The notes beneath the pieces are model-generated. The model was not told the origin of the DNA and ran no database searches. It saw only the letters and a program-made list of their open reading frames with translations. A DNA stretch of 64,000 nt from Bacillota bacterium (GTDB lineage Bacteria; Bacillota; Bacilli; Paenibacillales; Paenibacillaceae): NCBI GenBank assembly GCA_023460795.1, contig JAEWPC010000018.1:186001-250000 (forward strand), written 5' to 3'. The first letter of the stretch is position 1. Each line of letters begins with the position of its first letter. The position numbers and the translations under genes are program-made. Below, piece by piece: positions 1 to 8,744 of the stretch.

Positions 1-1482
1 TAACTCGATTGCCCTCGTATAATCCTTGATTGCATCATCTAGATTCCCCATTTTTTTGTAGTCAATACCACGATTATTATAAGCCAATGCATAATCTGGC
101 TTTAACTCGATTGCTTTCGTATAATCTTTGAGTGCCTCTTCTTGTTTTCCCATATTGCTATAGATAATACCGCGATTATTATAGGCTTCTACATAATCCG
201 GTTTTAGCTCTATTGCCTTCGTATAATCTTTTATCGCTTCTTCTTGTTTCCCCAAACTGTTGTAGATAATAGCACTGTTATTATAAGCCAATGCATAATC
301 CGGATTTAACTCGATTGCTTTTTTATAATCGTCTATTGCCTCATCGTTCCTATTTAGACTAGACAACGCATTGCCGCGATTAATGTAGACCTCTGCATAA
401 TCAGGTTTTACTTCAAGTGCCTTCGTATAATCCTTGATCGCCTCTTCTTGTTTCCCCATATTATTGTAGACAATACCGCGATTATTATAGGCCAATGCAT
501 AATCTGGTTTTAACTCTATTGCTTTCACTAAATCCTGTAACGCCTCTTCTTGTTTACCCATTTTATTTAACACATTCCCACGATTGTTATACGCCAATGC
601 ATATTCCGGCCTTAACTCGATTGCTTTCGTATAATCGTCTATTGCCTCTTCGTATCTGCCTTGATTAAACAACGCATTTCCACGATTATTATAGGCTTGC
701 GCTGATTCCGGCTTTAATTCGATTGCCTTTGTGTAATCTATAATCGCTTCTTCGCTTTTCCCCATACTATTATGTACAAGGCCACGATATACATAAGGAG
801 CAGGATACGCGGGATCTAGAGAGATAGATTTTCCGAACTCATCCAATGCCCTATTTAGCGCTCCGCTCTTTCGATAAGCATTGCCGCGCATGGCATGCGC
901 CTTCGACAATATCAACGAATCTTTCTCGCCTTCGATAATTTCCGTGAGCGCGTTTATTTGTTCTTCTATTTCATCAAGTTGATTGATTTGATCTAACTTT
1001 AACGACCAATCTCTTTGTTGATCCGCTTCCTCAAGTAATCGAGTGTTTTCCACGCTGATTTCTTTTATCTTCCGGTTTTTATTGGATAAACTAAACAGGA
1101 CCAATCCTAAGCTCGCGATGGTTAGTGCATTACTTATCGAAGCCGAGCTTATATCGAGTGCTAGATTCGCGTTTAGCTGCGTCAATACCCAGCTTAGGGA
1201 TCGATGAATGGTTTTCAATTGCAGGATTTGCGGAATCGTGATCGTAAATAATATCCCGAGAAATAACATAAGGCCGTTTTTTTGGGCTCTCATGTCATAC
1301 AGGGTAAAAAACAAGCCTGAAAACGCAAAAGAGATCAAAAAAGAAACATTGCTAAATGCTCCGACGAATGCAATCGGAATTAATACAAAGTATGATAACG
1401 CTACATAAAATATAAATGTATTAGCCGAACTTTCATTTTCTTTCAATAACTTTTTTATTAGCAACGCGCTAAATAGCTTCAC
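1..1482 (-). CDS. Tetratricopeptide-repeat membrane protein, 3' end cut by window edge
   Basis: The minus-strand frame is open for 494 codons from a GTG at 1482 down to base 1, with no stop before the edge. An in-frame TGA lies three codons upstream of the GTG, and AAAGGG sits about 9 nt before it, which fixes the start. The N-terminus (about residues 15-90) holds two to three hydrophobic segments, a further one lies near 120-140, and a charged coiled-coil-like stretch follows (about 145-190). From about residue 200 onward there are eight or more 34-residue TPR units of the form AYNNRG...YEEAIxDYTKAIELKP. TPR arrays bind protein partners; here they would be cytoplasmic and membrane-tethered. 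The repeats are also near-identical at DNA level with a 102-bp period. Partner and role cannot be told from this sequence. Confidence 0.85.
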   Translation of the reverse strand, partial: MKLFSALLIKKLLKENESSANTFIFYVALSYFVLIPIAFVGAFSNVSFLISFAFSGLFFTLYDMRAQKNGLMLFLGILFTITIPQILQLKTIHRSLSWVLTQLNANLALDISSASISNALTIASLGLVLFSLSNKNRKIKEISVENTRLLEEADQQRDWSLKLDQINQLDEIEEQINALTEIIEGEKDSLILSKAHAMRGNAYRKSGALNRALDEFGKSISLDPAYPAPYVYRGLVHNSMGKSEEAIIDYTKAIELKPESAQAYNNRGNALFNQGRYEEAIDDYTKAIELRPEYALAYNNRGNVLNKMGKQEEALQDLVKAIELKPDYALAYNNRGIVYNNMGKQEEAIKDYTKALEVKPDYAEVYINRGNALSSLNRNDEAIDDYKKAIELNPDYALAYNNSAIIYNSLGKQEEAIKDYTKAIELKPDYVEAYNNRGIIYSNMGKQEEALKDYTKAIELKPDYALAYNNRGIDYKKMGNLDDAIKDYTRAIEL

Positions 1483-1597
1483 TTGAACTCAACCCTTTAT
1501 CATTTATCTAAACGACAATTCTTGACAAAGTATATGATATCAAATGTTGCCAAAGTTTCCACTACCATCTTGCACGGTTGATTGTAACCATAAAGAA

Positions 1598-1632
1598 TAC
1601 ATCGCCAGGACATGAAGTCGCGTGGCGATGTA
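1598..1632 (-). terminator. Intrinsic terminator-like hairpin after the transglutaminase-like gene
   Basis: TACATCGCCA pairs with TGGCGATGTA around a short loop, and the A-rich plus-strand flank gives a weak U-tract on the minus-strand transcript. It lies just past the stop at 1654 and belongs to a hairpin family repeated through the window. Confidence 0.6.
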
Positions 1633-1653
1633 CGAATCGAAAAAATGATAAGA

Positions 1654-3834
1654 TTACTCAATCAGAACAACCAGCACATTAAACATGCGCCCATATCGGA
1701 TGCTGCCGCTGATATCAGAATTTTCATATACGTCTTTAAGTTCGTCATACACTTCTTCGTTGGTCATATTCGGCGTTACTTTGATATAGAAGGTAGCGTT
1801 GCTTTCAAAACCCTTCTTAATCATGTCCCTAAGCTCGCTCTCGCTGTTGGCCATCTGCCCAAGCTTCGCGTAATAGTCATAAGTCGTCTTCGTACTGGCG
1901 AATTTAGGGAGGTCCTTATCCAAGGCAAAATCTTTGTCGAAGGAATAATTGCTCGCCATGAATGCGTCATTGGTGTTGTACGTTGCGTAAGGAACGGCGT
2001 CTTCCCCGTCGTTGTTCGTGACGTCGACATGATACCAAGTTCCGTCCAATTGGACCATGTTCCACGCATGGGGGACATTGCCCAGCTTGCCGGTCATGAC
2101 GACGGCCGGAAGCCCCGCTTCGTCCGCCAGAAGCTTGAACGCTTCCGCATAGCTTTGGCATACGCCAATGCCATCCACCAGTATGCCGTATGCATTAAAG
2201 GCGTTCGGAAACTCCTCGGCTATATCATTTAACGAAGTTCCGCTTTCATAGGCATCCAATACGGCGTCTTGGTAAGTGCCATTCTGGATAAGCCAATCGT
2301 GTATCGCTTGTTCCTTCTGCTCGGCGGACATGCCTTTCGTAATAATCGACCCGACAACCGATTTGACTTTCGCCTTCAATTCATTCTGCATTTGCGTGAT
2401 GGTGGCTTTGGATTCGCTTGAGTATTTCACGATCAGCGATTTCTTCTTATAGTCGTAACCGAATTCTTGTTCGTCCAGAATGTAAGGATACTGGACGATG
2501 ACTTTCATCAGCGTGTCTTTGAGCACGTCGGAGTCCCCTGCCTCCGGGAAGGCGCTTAGGTTAATCGACGTGTTGCGAGCCAGCATTCCGTCCGCGATCG
2601 CCTTTTCCAGTCCTCCGGCAGGCTGCGGCTTCGCTGGAGGCTTCGTCTGTGCGGATTGCGTAATATCCGATGGCTTCGTATTCGTATCGGCAGGGCCGTC
2701 AGGAACGGAATCGATTTTTATTTTGTCTTCAACATCCTGTGCCCCGATGTTCGTCGAGCCCTTCTCGAATTCCGCGATTTCCGCCTCTGTTGGTTTGACA
2801 TCGTACCTAGCTTTGATAACGAAGGTCGTGCCAAGCACCTTGCCTCCATATTCGTAATACGTAAACGTAGAGGAAAAAGGGCCGTCTTCTTCATGAAAGT
2901 CAATGGGATGGCGAAAATCCCAGACGATCGGGAGCTGTTTCTTAGCGTAACCAATTCCTTGCGTCCATTTGCGCGTTTCCACGGTCGCCGTTCTAGGAAG
3001 GTCAAGGATGGATTCCGCGTCATCCGAATAATATTTAAGTTTTGTCTCAATACCCAGCCCAATAACAGCCGTCTCTTCCAATTCTTCCGTATTAAGAATA
3101 TTGCTTAGCCTTGATTCTTTGCTGCCAACGACGGCCGTAACCGCGTACTCATAACCATCCACAAGCGTATTCATGCTCGTGCCATTGTACTTTTCTTCCG
3201 TAAGCACGAATTCGGGATTGGTTGTCTGCGCTAGAAGCTCCATGCCGAATCTGTCGCCTCTGTACACCTTGTATTTGCTAGCCCCTTTAACAGCATCCCA
3301 TTGCAGTTTATAGTTGCCATCCGGATTCAACTTCGGTGCAATATTCGGGACCTCTGCCGGCGAGCTAACCGTAAACATGATGCGTTTAGGAGTCTTAAGC
3401 TTGGTCACCTTCTTGGCGTTCACATCTTGATTGATGATGAGATAGTACTTTTGCAAGCCGCCCCATGTATGTTTTGATGTACTATCGATGCCTTTACGAA
3501 CGTACGCCCCTTCGCTGAACGTTGAAGGCTTGATGGTAATCGTATTCGTCTTCTTGTCATATTTGATATCGGCAAATAGATCCTGGGTTGCTTCGCGATC
3601 AGCAAAAACGCCGAAACATTCTTCGATGGAATAACTACCGTAAAAATCTTTGCCGAGCTTCAACTTGATCGTAAACGCCTTATCAGGCGCGACGTTATAG
3701 ATAGGGCTAACGTCTTGGAACACGGTGCCGAACGGAGATTTAGTAGCCGCCGCCGTTGCGGGAGCATTCGGGAAAGCCATTAACGTTAAAGCAAGCACAA
3801 GCAAGAATACGGTAACTCTCAGATTCCACTTCAT
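1654..3834 (-). CDS. Secreted transglutaminase-like (cysteine protease fold) surface protein
   Basis: This 726-residue exported protein starts with a classical signal peptide (MKWNLRVTVFLLVLALTL..., cleavage near AAA). A fibronectin-III-like region spans about 165-250 (KLQWDAVKGASKYKVYRG), and a low-complexity Pro/Lys/Thr linker lies near 375-410. The C-terminal third is a transglutaminase core. The family's Cys-His-Asp triad is visible as GVCQSYAEAF (Cys about 560), NVPHAWNMV (His about 590) and WYHVDVT (Asp about 605). Bacterial members act as extracellular peptidases or crosslinkers at the wall. The ATG at 3834 is preferred over a TTG one codon upstream because AAAGGAG lies about 8 nt before it. 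The gene appears monocistronic, with a hairpin on its 3' side. The catalytic fold is clear; the substrate is unknown. Confidence 0.85.
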   Translation of the reverse strand: MKWNLRVTVFLLVLALTLMAFPNAPATAAATKSPFGTVFQDVSPIYNVAPDKAFTIKLKLGKDFYGSYSIEECFGVFADREATQDLFADIKYDKKTNTITIKPSTFSEGAYVRKGIDSTSKHTWGGLQKYYLIINQDVNAKKVTKLKTPKRIMFTVSSPAEVPNIAPKLNPDGNYKLQWDAVKGASKYKVYRGDRFGMELLAQTTNPEFVLTEEKYNGTSMNTLVDGYEYAVTAVVGSKESRLSNILNTEELEETAVIGLGIETKLKYYSDDAESILDLPRTATVETRKWTQGIGYAKKQLPIVWDFRHPIDFHEEDGPFSSTFTYYEYGGKVLGTTFVIKARYDVKPTEAEIAEFEKGSTNIGAQDVEDKIKIDSVPDGPADTNTKPSDITQSAQTKPPAKPQPAGGLEKAIADGMLARNTSINLSAFPEAGDSDVLKDTLMKVIVQYPYILDEQEFGYDYKKKSLIVKYSSESKATITQMQNELKAKVKSVVGSIITKGMSAEQKEQAIHDWLIQNGTYQDAVLDAYESGTSLNDIAEEFPNAFNAYGILVDGIGVCQSYAEAFKLLADEAGLPAVVMTGKLGNVPHAWNMVQLDGTWYHVDVTNNDGEDAVPYATYNTNDAFMASNYSFDKDFALDKDLPKFASTKTTYDYYAKLGQMANSESELRDMIKKGFESNATFYIKVTPNMTNEEVYDELKDVYENSDISGSIRYGRMFNVLVVLIE

Positions 3835-3999
3835 CAATTGGTCTCCTTTTACTGAGATGTAATCTCTTAATTCGACTGCTATTATATGACAAATCCGTAC
3901 TTTTTTCTACCAGATTCATCTAAGAATATTCCAAATATGCAAGCATTTCCATTGAAAGTCCGCGCAAAAAAAACGGTCCGAAGGCGATTGAAAATTAAA

Positions 4000-4032
4000 T
4001 AAGCTGACCCTGGTACAGTACGGGTCAGCTTG
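4000..4032 (-). terminator. Terminator of the secreted beta-propeller gene
   Basis: AAGCTGACCC pairs with GGGTCAGCTT across a 12-nt loop. On the minus strand it is followed by TATTTAATTTTC, a T-rich tail. It sits about 24 bp past the stop of the 4056-6722 gene. Confidence 0.75.
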
Positions 4033-4055
4033 ACTCGGTGTAAAACAAAATCCAA

Positions 4056-6722
4056 TCAGTATCCGATTTCCAAATCTGCCATTGGTATAGCCTGGTTCCG
4101 CGCAAGGGTCAGGTTATATTTCATCGCAACTCCGCCAACCTGAGTAACCCCGTTCGCGTCTGCATTTCCATTTACGATCGTCTGCAGTGCAGTATTTACT
4201 TCGTCTTTCGAGGCTCCCGTATGTGCTGCGATGATTTCGCTGGTTGTTGTGAGCTGTTTGTGATCGATCCCGTTGAAATACACGACGAATGAGAATTTAT
4301 TTCGATACTCTCCCGATTTAAAATACTCGTATTGAATCCATTCGGTGGCATGCAACGAACACACCCATTCGTCGGATTGTTCTAAATCAGAGAAGTCATA
4401 CCCATTGTCGATTCCGATTTGTTTGACTGCAGCGACCCGTTTCTCCGCCTCGGCACGGAATGGGGCGGCTTCCTGTTGCCGTGCTGCTTCTTGCCCAGTC
4501 TGCTTGCGATCAAACTCAATCTGCGCTTCTTCATTGTCATACTTGATCCAGAACGGTACGATTTGATCATCAGTAGGCACGCTTACTCTGTTAGGTCTTT
4601 GGGATACTTGAATCGTACCGTTCTCGCCCAAAGCGATAAACTTCTTGCCGTCCCATAGCACTTTTGCGATGCCGTATTGGGTCGGTCTCGAAGAAACTTT
4701 GAAGCTCGACAAATCGCCTTTGAATGTGTATAAATCTCCCCCGTTACCGCCTGCCGCAACGCAAGCTTGCTGGCTGCAAGCAATGCTATCAAGTCCAACG
4801 TTGGTAACTTTATAATTCCAAGATACGCCATCCAAAGACGAGAATACGGCACTTTCACTTGCTCCATTCTGCCCATAACGCATGCCTATGCCTATAAACT
4901 GCTTACCGCTCCAACTGATATCCCTCATGTACAGCGATATGCTCGTATTGTTTTGTTTCGTTTGTACTTGCTTCCATTTCACCCCGTCTAACGACGTATA
5001 TATATTGGATTGATACATACCCGCTTTGACAGTCGTCTTCTCGCCCAGCCCAATCATTATTTTCCCGTTCGACACGACCTTATCCATTGCTGAATTTAAC
5101 TTGACGAACTCGCTCCAATTCATGCCGTCTGTCGACGCAATATAGCCATTATTATAGTAAACGTAAAACTTGCCGTCTTGATATTCCATTCTGTCGAAAT
5201 ACTTTATCTCGACCGGGAAATCCCTCCATTCCCACTCGCCAGGATGCGATGAATAGGCATATCTCTCATAATAGTGATTGAATCCAATTTTGATATCGCC
5301 GTATGCTAATACGACGCCATTCCCGGCAGCTACGCCTTCCCATTTAAAGTCATTACTCTTACTGAATTTTATGTCATCGGGATTATTGAAGACTGCAGGC
5401 CGCCAGTCGTAACCGTCCTGTGACTCCACGAGGTCTACCATATTACCTGCCGCTACATAGCGATTACCACCGTCATAATCTGCATATTGATAATCGCCTC
5501 CAAGGCGTTGACGGACAATTTCAGCCTTCGTAAATTTATCGGTAAGTATAATGGTGCCTCGATTCCCTACCAGAATATAATGCTTACCGTCGTAGATGAT
5601 CTTGTTGATATTGGCATACTCGCCAGGCCAATCATTAGTTTCAAACGGATTAGTCATGCCATCCTTCCAATACTCCCAGTCTATGAGATTCGAGGAACGA
5701 AGCAGCATGCCTTTGCCTCCGCCGATCCAATACTGTGTTCCATCCCAGAAGATCGTTTTCACGATTCGATTAGATAAACCTTTTGTCTTTTCTTCTTTCC
5801 AATTCACCCCGTCTTTTGACGTATAAATTACGCCGCTCCAGCCTTTCTCTCCGACTCCGGGATCCCACCCGATGGCGATGAACTTTCCATTAGCATACAA
5901 GACATCGTTTAAAGAAAACGATGTTCTACTACCATCCACCGGATAATAGGTTTTCCACGTCTTTAGGTCCTTGGAGATGTTCACCACTGTAAAGGAAACG
6001 AGCACATACTCTTTTCCTGTATAGATGAGCGTATTAGAATTTTCATATTGGGAACCGCCGTAGTTCCCAGTGATTGTAGCACTCCATGTAGAACCATCCG
6101 TAGAAGTCATGACGAGACTTCCGTAGACATTGGCAACCGGATAATCATACGGAAGTTTCTTCTTTGGCGTTCCCGAACTCATTTGCCATTTGGCCGTGGC
6201 CACAAAGCGTTTGCCGTCCCAGATCATATCATTGATCCATAAGTAGGAAAATTGCATCTGTTCGTTCCAATTAACCTTATAATCTCGTTCAATAGACTGT
6301 TTATCAGACGGAGATACAAGCTCTCCAATCGTATAGGCTTTACTCCACTTGCCTTTGGACCATTTGGTGCCATCTTTCGATGAGATGACCATGTGCTTTC
6401 CAGACGCCACGAAGATTTGGCCATTGGTAGCCACTGATCTCAGATTATCATTGGTATTAGAATTCGCATCCTTCCAAGTCCTCGCATCGGTGGAGGTTGT
6501 AATCGCTCCATTATCGCCGACTGCAACGTATATGTTCTTATCATTTACGACAATATCGTTCAGGTTGCTCGATAGCAGTTGCTTCGACGTTTCATACCAC
6601 GTGATGTCATTCGTGCTGGAAGCAGCAGAAGCGACCTTGGTTACATGATGGTTAAACAAATTGCCCGACCATAGAACGCAGAATACAGCCAAACAAATTA
6701 AGATTTCGCGAATTCGACTCAA
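4056..6722 (-). CDS. Large secreted beta-propeller (BNR/YCF48-like repeat) protein
   Basis: This 888-residue protein has an N-terminal signal segment (ILICLAVFCVLWSGNLF). About a dozen imperfect repeats follow, each of the form 'W(D/S)GKxFVAVG...G.I.TSxDGxxWx', typical of BNR/YCF48-like propeller blades, spanning roughly residues 40-690. The last 200 residues are different: a charged helical stretch (EAARQQEAAPFRAEAEKR) and an alpha/beta-looking domain without a family I recognise. The start is TTG at 6722 with TAGGA about 9 nt upstream. A paralogue with the same blade motif but an LRR N-terminus lies at 48940-51384. Such propellers bind ligands or proteins outside the cell; no catalytic motif is visible. 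Function unknown. Confidence 0.85.
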   Translation of the reverse strand: MSRIREILICLAVFCVLWSGNLFNHHVTKVASAASSTNDITWYETSKQLLSSNLNDIVVNDKNIYVAVGDNGAITTSTDARTWKDANSNTNDNLRSVATNGQIFVASGKHMVISSKDGTKWSKGKWSKAYTIGELVSPSDKQSIERDYKVNWNEQMQFSYLWINDMIWDGKRFVATAKWQMSSGTPKKKLPYDYPVANVYGSLVMTSTDGSTWSATITGNYGGSQYENSNTLIYTGKEYVLVSFTVVNISKDLKTWKTYYPVDGSRTSFSLNDVLYANGKFIAIGWDPGVGEKGWSGVIYTSKDGVNWKEEKTKGLSNRIVKTIFWDGTQYWIGGGKGMLLRSSNLIDWEYWKDGMTNPFETNDWPGEYANINKIIYDGKHYILVGNRGTIILTDKFTKAEIVRQRLGGDYQYADYDGGNRYVAAGNMVDLVESQDGYDWRPAVFNNPDDIKFSKSNDFKWEGVAAGNGVVLAYGDIKIGFNHYYERYAYSSHPGEWEWRDFPVEIKYFDRMEYQDGKFYVYYNNGYIASTDGMNWSEFVKLNSAMDKVVSNGKIMIGLGEKTTVKAGMYQSNIYTSLDGVKWKQVQTKQNNTSISLYMRDISWSGKQFIGIGMRYGQNGASESAVFSSLDGVSWNYKVTNVGLDSIACSQQACVAAGGNGGDLYTFKGDLSSFKVSSRPTQYGIAKVLWDGKKFIALGENGTIQVSQRPNRVSVPTDDQIVPFWIKYDNEEAQIEFDRKQTGQEAARQQEAAPFRAEAEKRVAAVKQIGIDNGYDFSDLEQSDEWVCSLHATEWIQYEYFKSGEYRNKFSFVVYFNGIDHKQLTTTSEIIAAHTGASKDEVNTALQTIVNGNADANGVTQVGGVAMKYNLTLARNQAIPMADLEIGY

Positions 6723-6901
6723 AGTACATTCCTACCCTTCTATTCGATCTTTTTCACAAGCTATCTTTAGGCTAGCGCCAAAACTTGCGTAGTTTCATCT
6801 CTGGAACAATTAGTCATTTATTTTACACATAGTACCATAAGACCTTCGTATTCGGCATATTTTATTGCGATTCAGCGCAAATCGTCGAAAGATCAAATCA
6901 A

Positions 6902-6944
6902 TAAAAAAACCATCGCCAAGGAGCACGGAGCCCCTTGGCGATGG
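6902..6944 (-). terminator. Terminator of the GyrI-like gene
   Basis: CCATCGCCAAGG pairs perfectly with CCTTGGCGATGG, with an A-run on the plus strand (a U-tract on the minus transcript). It is nearly identical to the hairpin at 23818-23864. Confidence 0.8.
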
Positions 6945-6970
6945 ATTCAATGTTAAAGGATATGTATGAA

Positions 6971-7447
6971 TCACTCTGCAAGTGAAGGTATGTAAATATC
7001 GATTCGATTATCGTCGTTCTCTAACGTATGGATGTCGTTCCAGTATTCGATATCGATCGGTCTGCCGCCATAGGCGTTATTAATAAAATCATACGTATCG
7101 CCGATTTGCGATTCAGCGCCTTGATGCACGATTCTGATATAACGTCCGGCAGGCAAAGTATAAGTCATCATACCTTCAGGGATCTGATCTAGAGATTCGA
7201 CTTCATAGCCAAACACATGCTGATAAGGTACATCGGGCGTCCAATGACCGTCTTGAGGATACACTTGGATGAGATACATCCCTGATCCTACCCGATTATC
7301 TATATCCGACTTGCGACCCTCTAATTCCTCGCGCAATTTGCCGCCAACCTTCGTTTCAAGCATCTTGTTGAGACTTTCCACCATGGTGTAGCCAACCAAC
7401 TTAATCTCTTCTCTGTCCAGAACGTCGACCTGATAGGTATTGTTCAT
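6971..7447 (-). CDS. GyrI-like small-molecule-binding (effector-binding) domain protein
   Basis: A 158-residue stand-alone GyrI-like/AraC-effector-binding domain. The residues EVESLDQIPEGMMTYTLPAG.Y..IVHQG and the closing IDIYIP strand match the pattern of this fold, which binds hydrophobic ligands or, in GyrI itself, DNA gyrase. The ATG at 7447 is chosen because GGGAGG lies 6 nt upstream; an in-frame TTG at 7453 would sit on the RBS. No DNA-binding domain is attached, unlike the AraC-GyrI fusion at 28050-28955. A decayed fragment of a close paralogue, with the same terminator, lies at 23876-23937. The ligand is unknown. Confidence 0.8.
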   Translation of the reverse strand: MNNTYQVDVLDREEIKLVGYTMVESLNKMLETKVGGKLREELEGRKSDIDNRVGSGMYLIQVYPQDGHWTPDVPYQHVFGYEVESLDQIPEGMMTYTLPAGRYIRIVHQGAESQIGDTYDFINNAYGGRPIDIEYWNDIHTLENDDNRIDIYIPSLAE

Positions 7448-7539
7448 ACTCAACCTCCCGAATGATAAAATAGGATGCCTAAGGTTTTCTCACATTGTAT
7501 CATAATTGGTAAAATATACGTACGAACAATAAAAATACA

Positions 7540-7570
7540 GGGTACTGAGACGCCTCAGATACCCTGTACT
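7540..7570 (-). terminator. Terminator of yidC
   Basis: ACAGGGTA(T)CTGAG pairs with CTCAGTACCCTGT on the minus strand, with one bulge, and TTTTTATT follows. It lies directly after the stop of the insertase gene. Confidence 0.85.
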
Positions 7571-7581
7571 TGCTTAGTCTT

Positions 7582-8412
7582 TTACTTTGCTAGAGAATTT
7601 TGCTCGTGCCGCATGGGCTTAGCGTACATTTTATTAAGAATAATCGTCTGTACGATAATGAATATACCGCCAACCGCCCAATATAACGGCAACGCGGCCG
7701 GCATTGCAAAAGCAAACGCACCCATCATGATCGGGGACAACAATCCGATGAAAGCCAGTTGATGATTTGGATTTTGCTGATACTGAGCTGATACGGATTG
7801 CGACACACGGAACTGAACGTAATATACCGCAGCCGCAATCAACGGCAGAATCAAATCCGTTTCCCCCAAGCTAAACCATAAAAAATCGTGAGCGGCGATC
7901 TCCGGGGTACGTCGAATAGCATAATAAAATGCGAGGGTGATAGGTAATTGAAGAAGCATCGGCAGGCAACCCATGTTTAAGGGATTGAATTGGTGCTTCT
8001 GATAGAGCTGCATCATCTCGACTTGTTGTTGCCTTCTGGCCTCTGCGCTGACGTCGTTCTTGTACTTTTCTTTAAGCGCGGTTAACTCCGGTTGGAGAAC
8101 GGCCATCTTTGCTCTCATTGCCAATTGCTTCTTCGTTTGATTCATCATGAGCGGCATGATTGCAATTCTAATGATTAAAGTCATCAGCACGATCGATAAT
8201 CCGTAGTCTCCATGGAATGTATCCGCGAAAAATTTGATCAAGTAGGAGAACGGATAAATAAAATAGTGGTTAAAGAACCCCGGCGAATCGGATTGAATCG
8301 GGTTCGACGGAGATGCTTCCGAGCATCCGCTAAGCAGCATCATCGGAATAGCTCCGAATAGAGCGACGAGAATGGGTCTTGCCCACCTCTGAGACATCAA
8401 TAACTTTCTCAT
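7582..8412 (-). CDS. yidC: YidC/Oxa1 family membrane protein insertase (lipoprotein form)
   Basis: This 276-residue protein inserts and folds membrane proteins at the cytoplasmic membrane, with or after SecYEG. It has a lipoprotein signal with lipobox LLSGC (Cys30), as in Gram-positive YidC1/YidC2. The first core helix carries the conserved membrane-embedded arginine (MTLIIRIAIMPL, Arg82). A charged cytoplasmic loop (KKQLAMRAKMAVLQPELTALKEKY) and four further hydrophobic segments follow (LPMLLQLPITLAFYYAI..., LPLIAAAVYYVQF..., a Met-rich helix, YWAVGGIFIIVQTIIL). The length is normal. It follows a small membrane protein gene (8443-8691) by about 30 bp and is probably cotranscribed with it. 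Since it is not beside rnpA/rpmH here, it is likely the second copy of the genome. Confidence 0.95.
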   Translation of the reverse strand: MRKLLMSQRWARPILVALFGAIPMMLLSGCSEASPSNPIQSDSPGFFNHYFIYPFSYLIKFFADTFHGDYGLSIVLMTLIIRIAIMPLMMNQTKKQLAMRAKMAVLQPELTALKEKYKNDVSAEARRQQQVEMMQLYQKHQFNPLNMGCLPMLLQLPITLAFYYAIRRTPEIAAHDFLWFSLGETDLILPLIAAAVYYVQFRVSQSVSAQYQQNPNHQLAFIGLLSPIMMGAFAFAMPAALPLYWAVGGIFIIVQTIILNKMYAKPMRHEQNSLAK

Positions 8413-8442
8413 GGTCTTCCTCCCTAATTGAAAACTTGAATA

Positions 8443-8691
8443 TCAATGTGGGGAAAGACCGTTAGCGTCTTCATCCGGCGCTTCTTTACGTCTGGCGGCG
8501 CGTACGATCCACCGCTGGATACGATTGAACTGAGGCGCTATGGCCGACACGAACAAAGATGAACCGGCGGCGTCAGCTTCATGGCTCCAGCGTATCTCTT
8601 GTTTAGTAAAATAGTTGAAAGGCAAAAACACGACGGAAGTGAGGAGACCGATCGAGAATGCCAATTGCACTAAATCTAAAAAGTGATCCAG
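8443..8691 (-). CDS. Small membrane protein upstream of yidC, probable CTG start
   Basis: Unrecognised small protein with one N-terminal transmembrane helix (FLDLVQLAFSIGLLTSVVFLPF) and a basic tail (RIQRWIVRAARRKEAPDED). The first conventional start is a GTG at 8670, but it lacks a good RBS and would cut into the helix. Seven codons upstream is a CTG (8691) preceded by GTGGAGGTGA at about 8 nt, with a stop three codons further up, so I favour CTG and an 82-residue product. It shares an operon-like 30-bp gap with yidC, which suggests a role linked to membrane-protein biogenesis, but that is inference from position only. Confidence 0.6.
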   Translation of the reverse strand: MDHFLDLVQLAFSIGLLTSVVFLPFNYFTKQEIRWSHEADAAGSSLFVSAIAPQFNRIQRWIVRAARRKEAPDEDANGLSPH

Positions 8692-8744
8692 CCGAGTTCA
8701 CCTCCACCCGCGTCGCTTTGGGAATATTAGGTTTATTATATCAT

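Noticed and set aside
1..780. 102-bp period repeat considered as CRISPR or satellite
   Set aside because: The period equals 34 codons and translates as TPR units in one open frame; no spacers of CRISPR type.
1208..1408. 66-codon plus-strand frame
   Set aside because: Lies opposite the open TPR-protein frame, which continues through 1-1482 on the minus strand.
1612..2232. 206-codon plus-strand frame opposite the transglutaminase-like gene
   Set aside because: Antisense to a protein with an intact catalytic core; no RBS or recognizable product.
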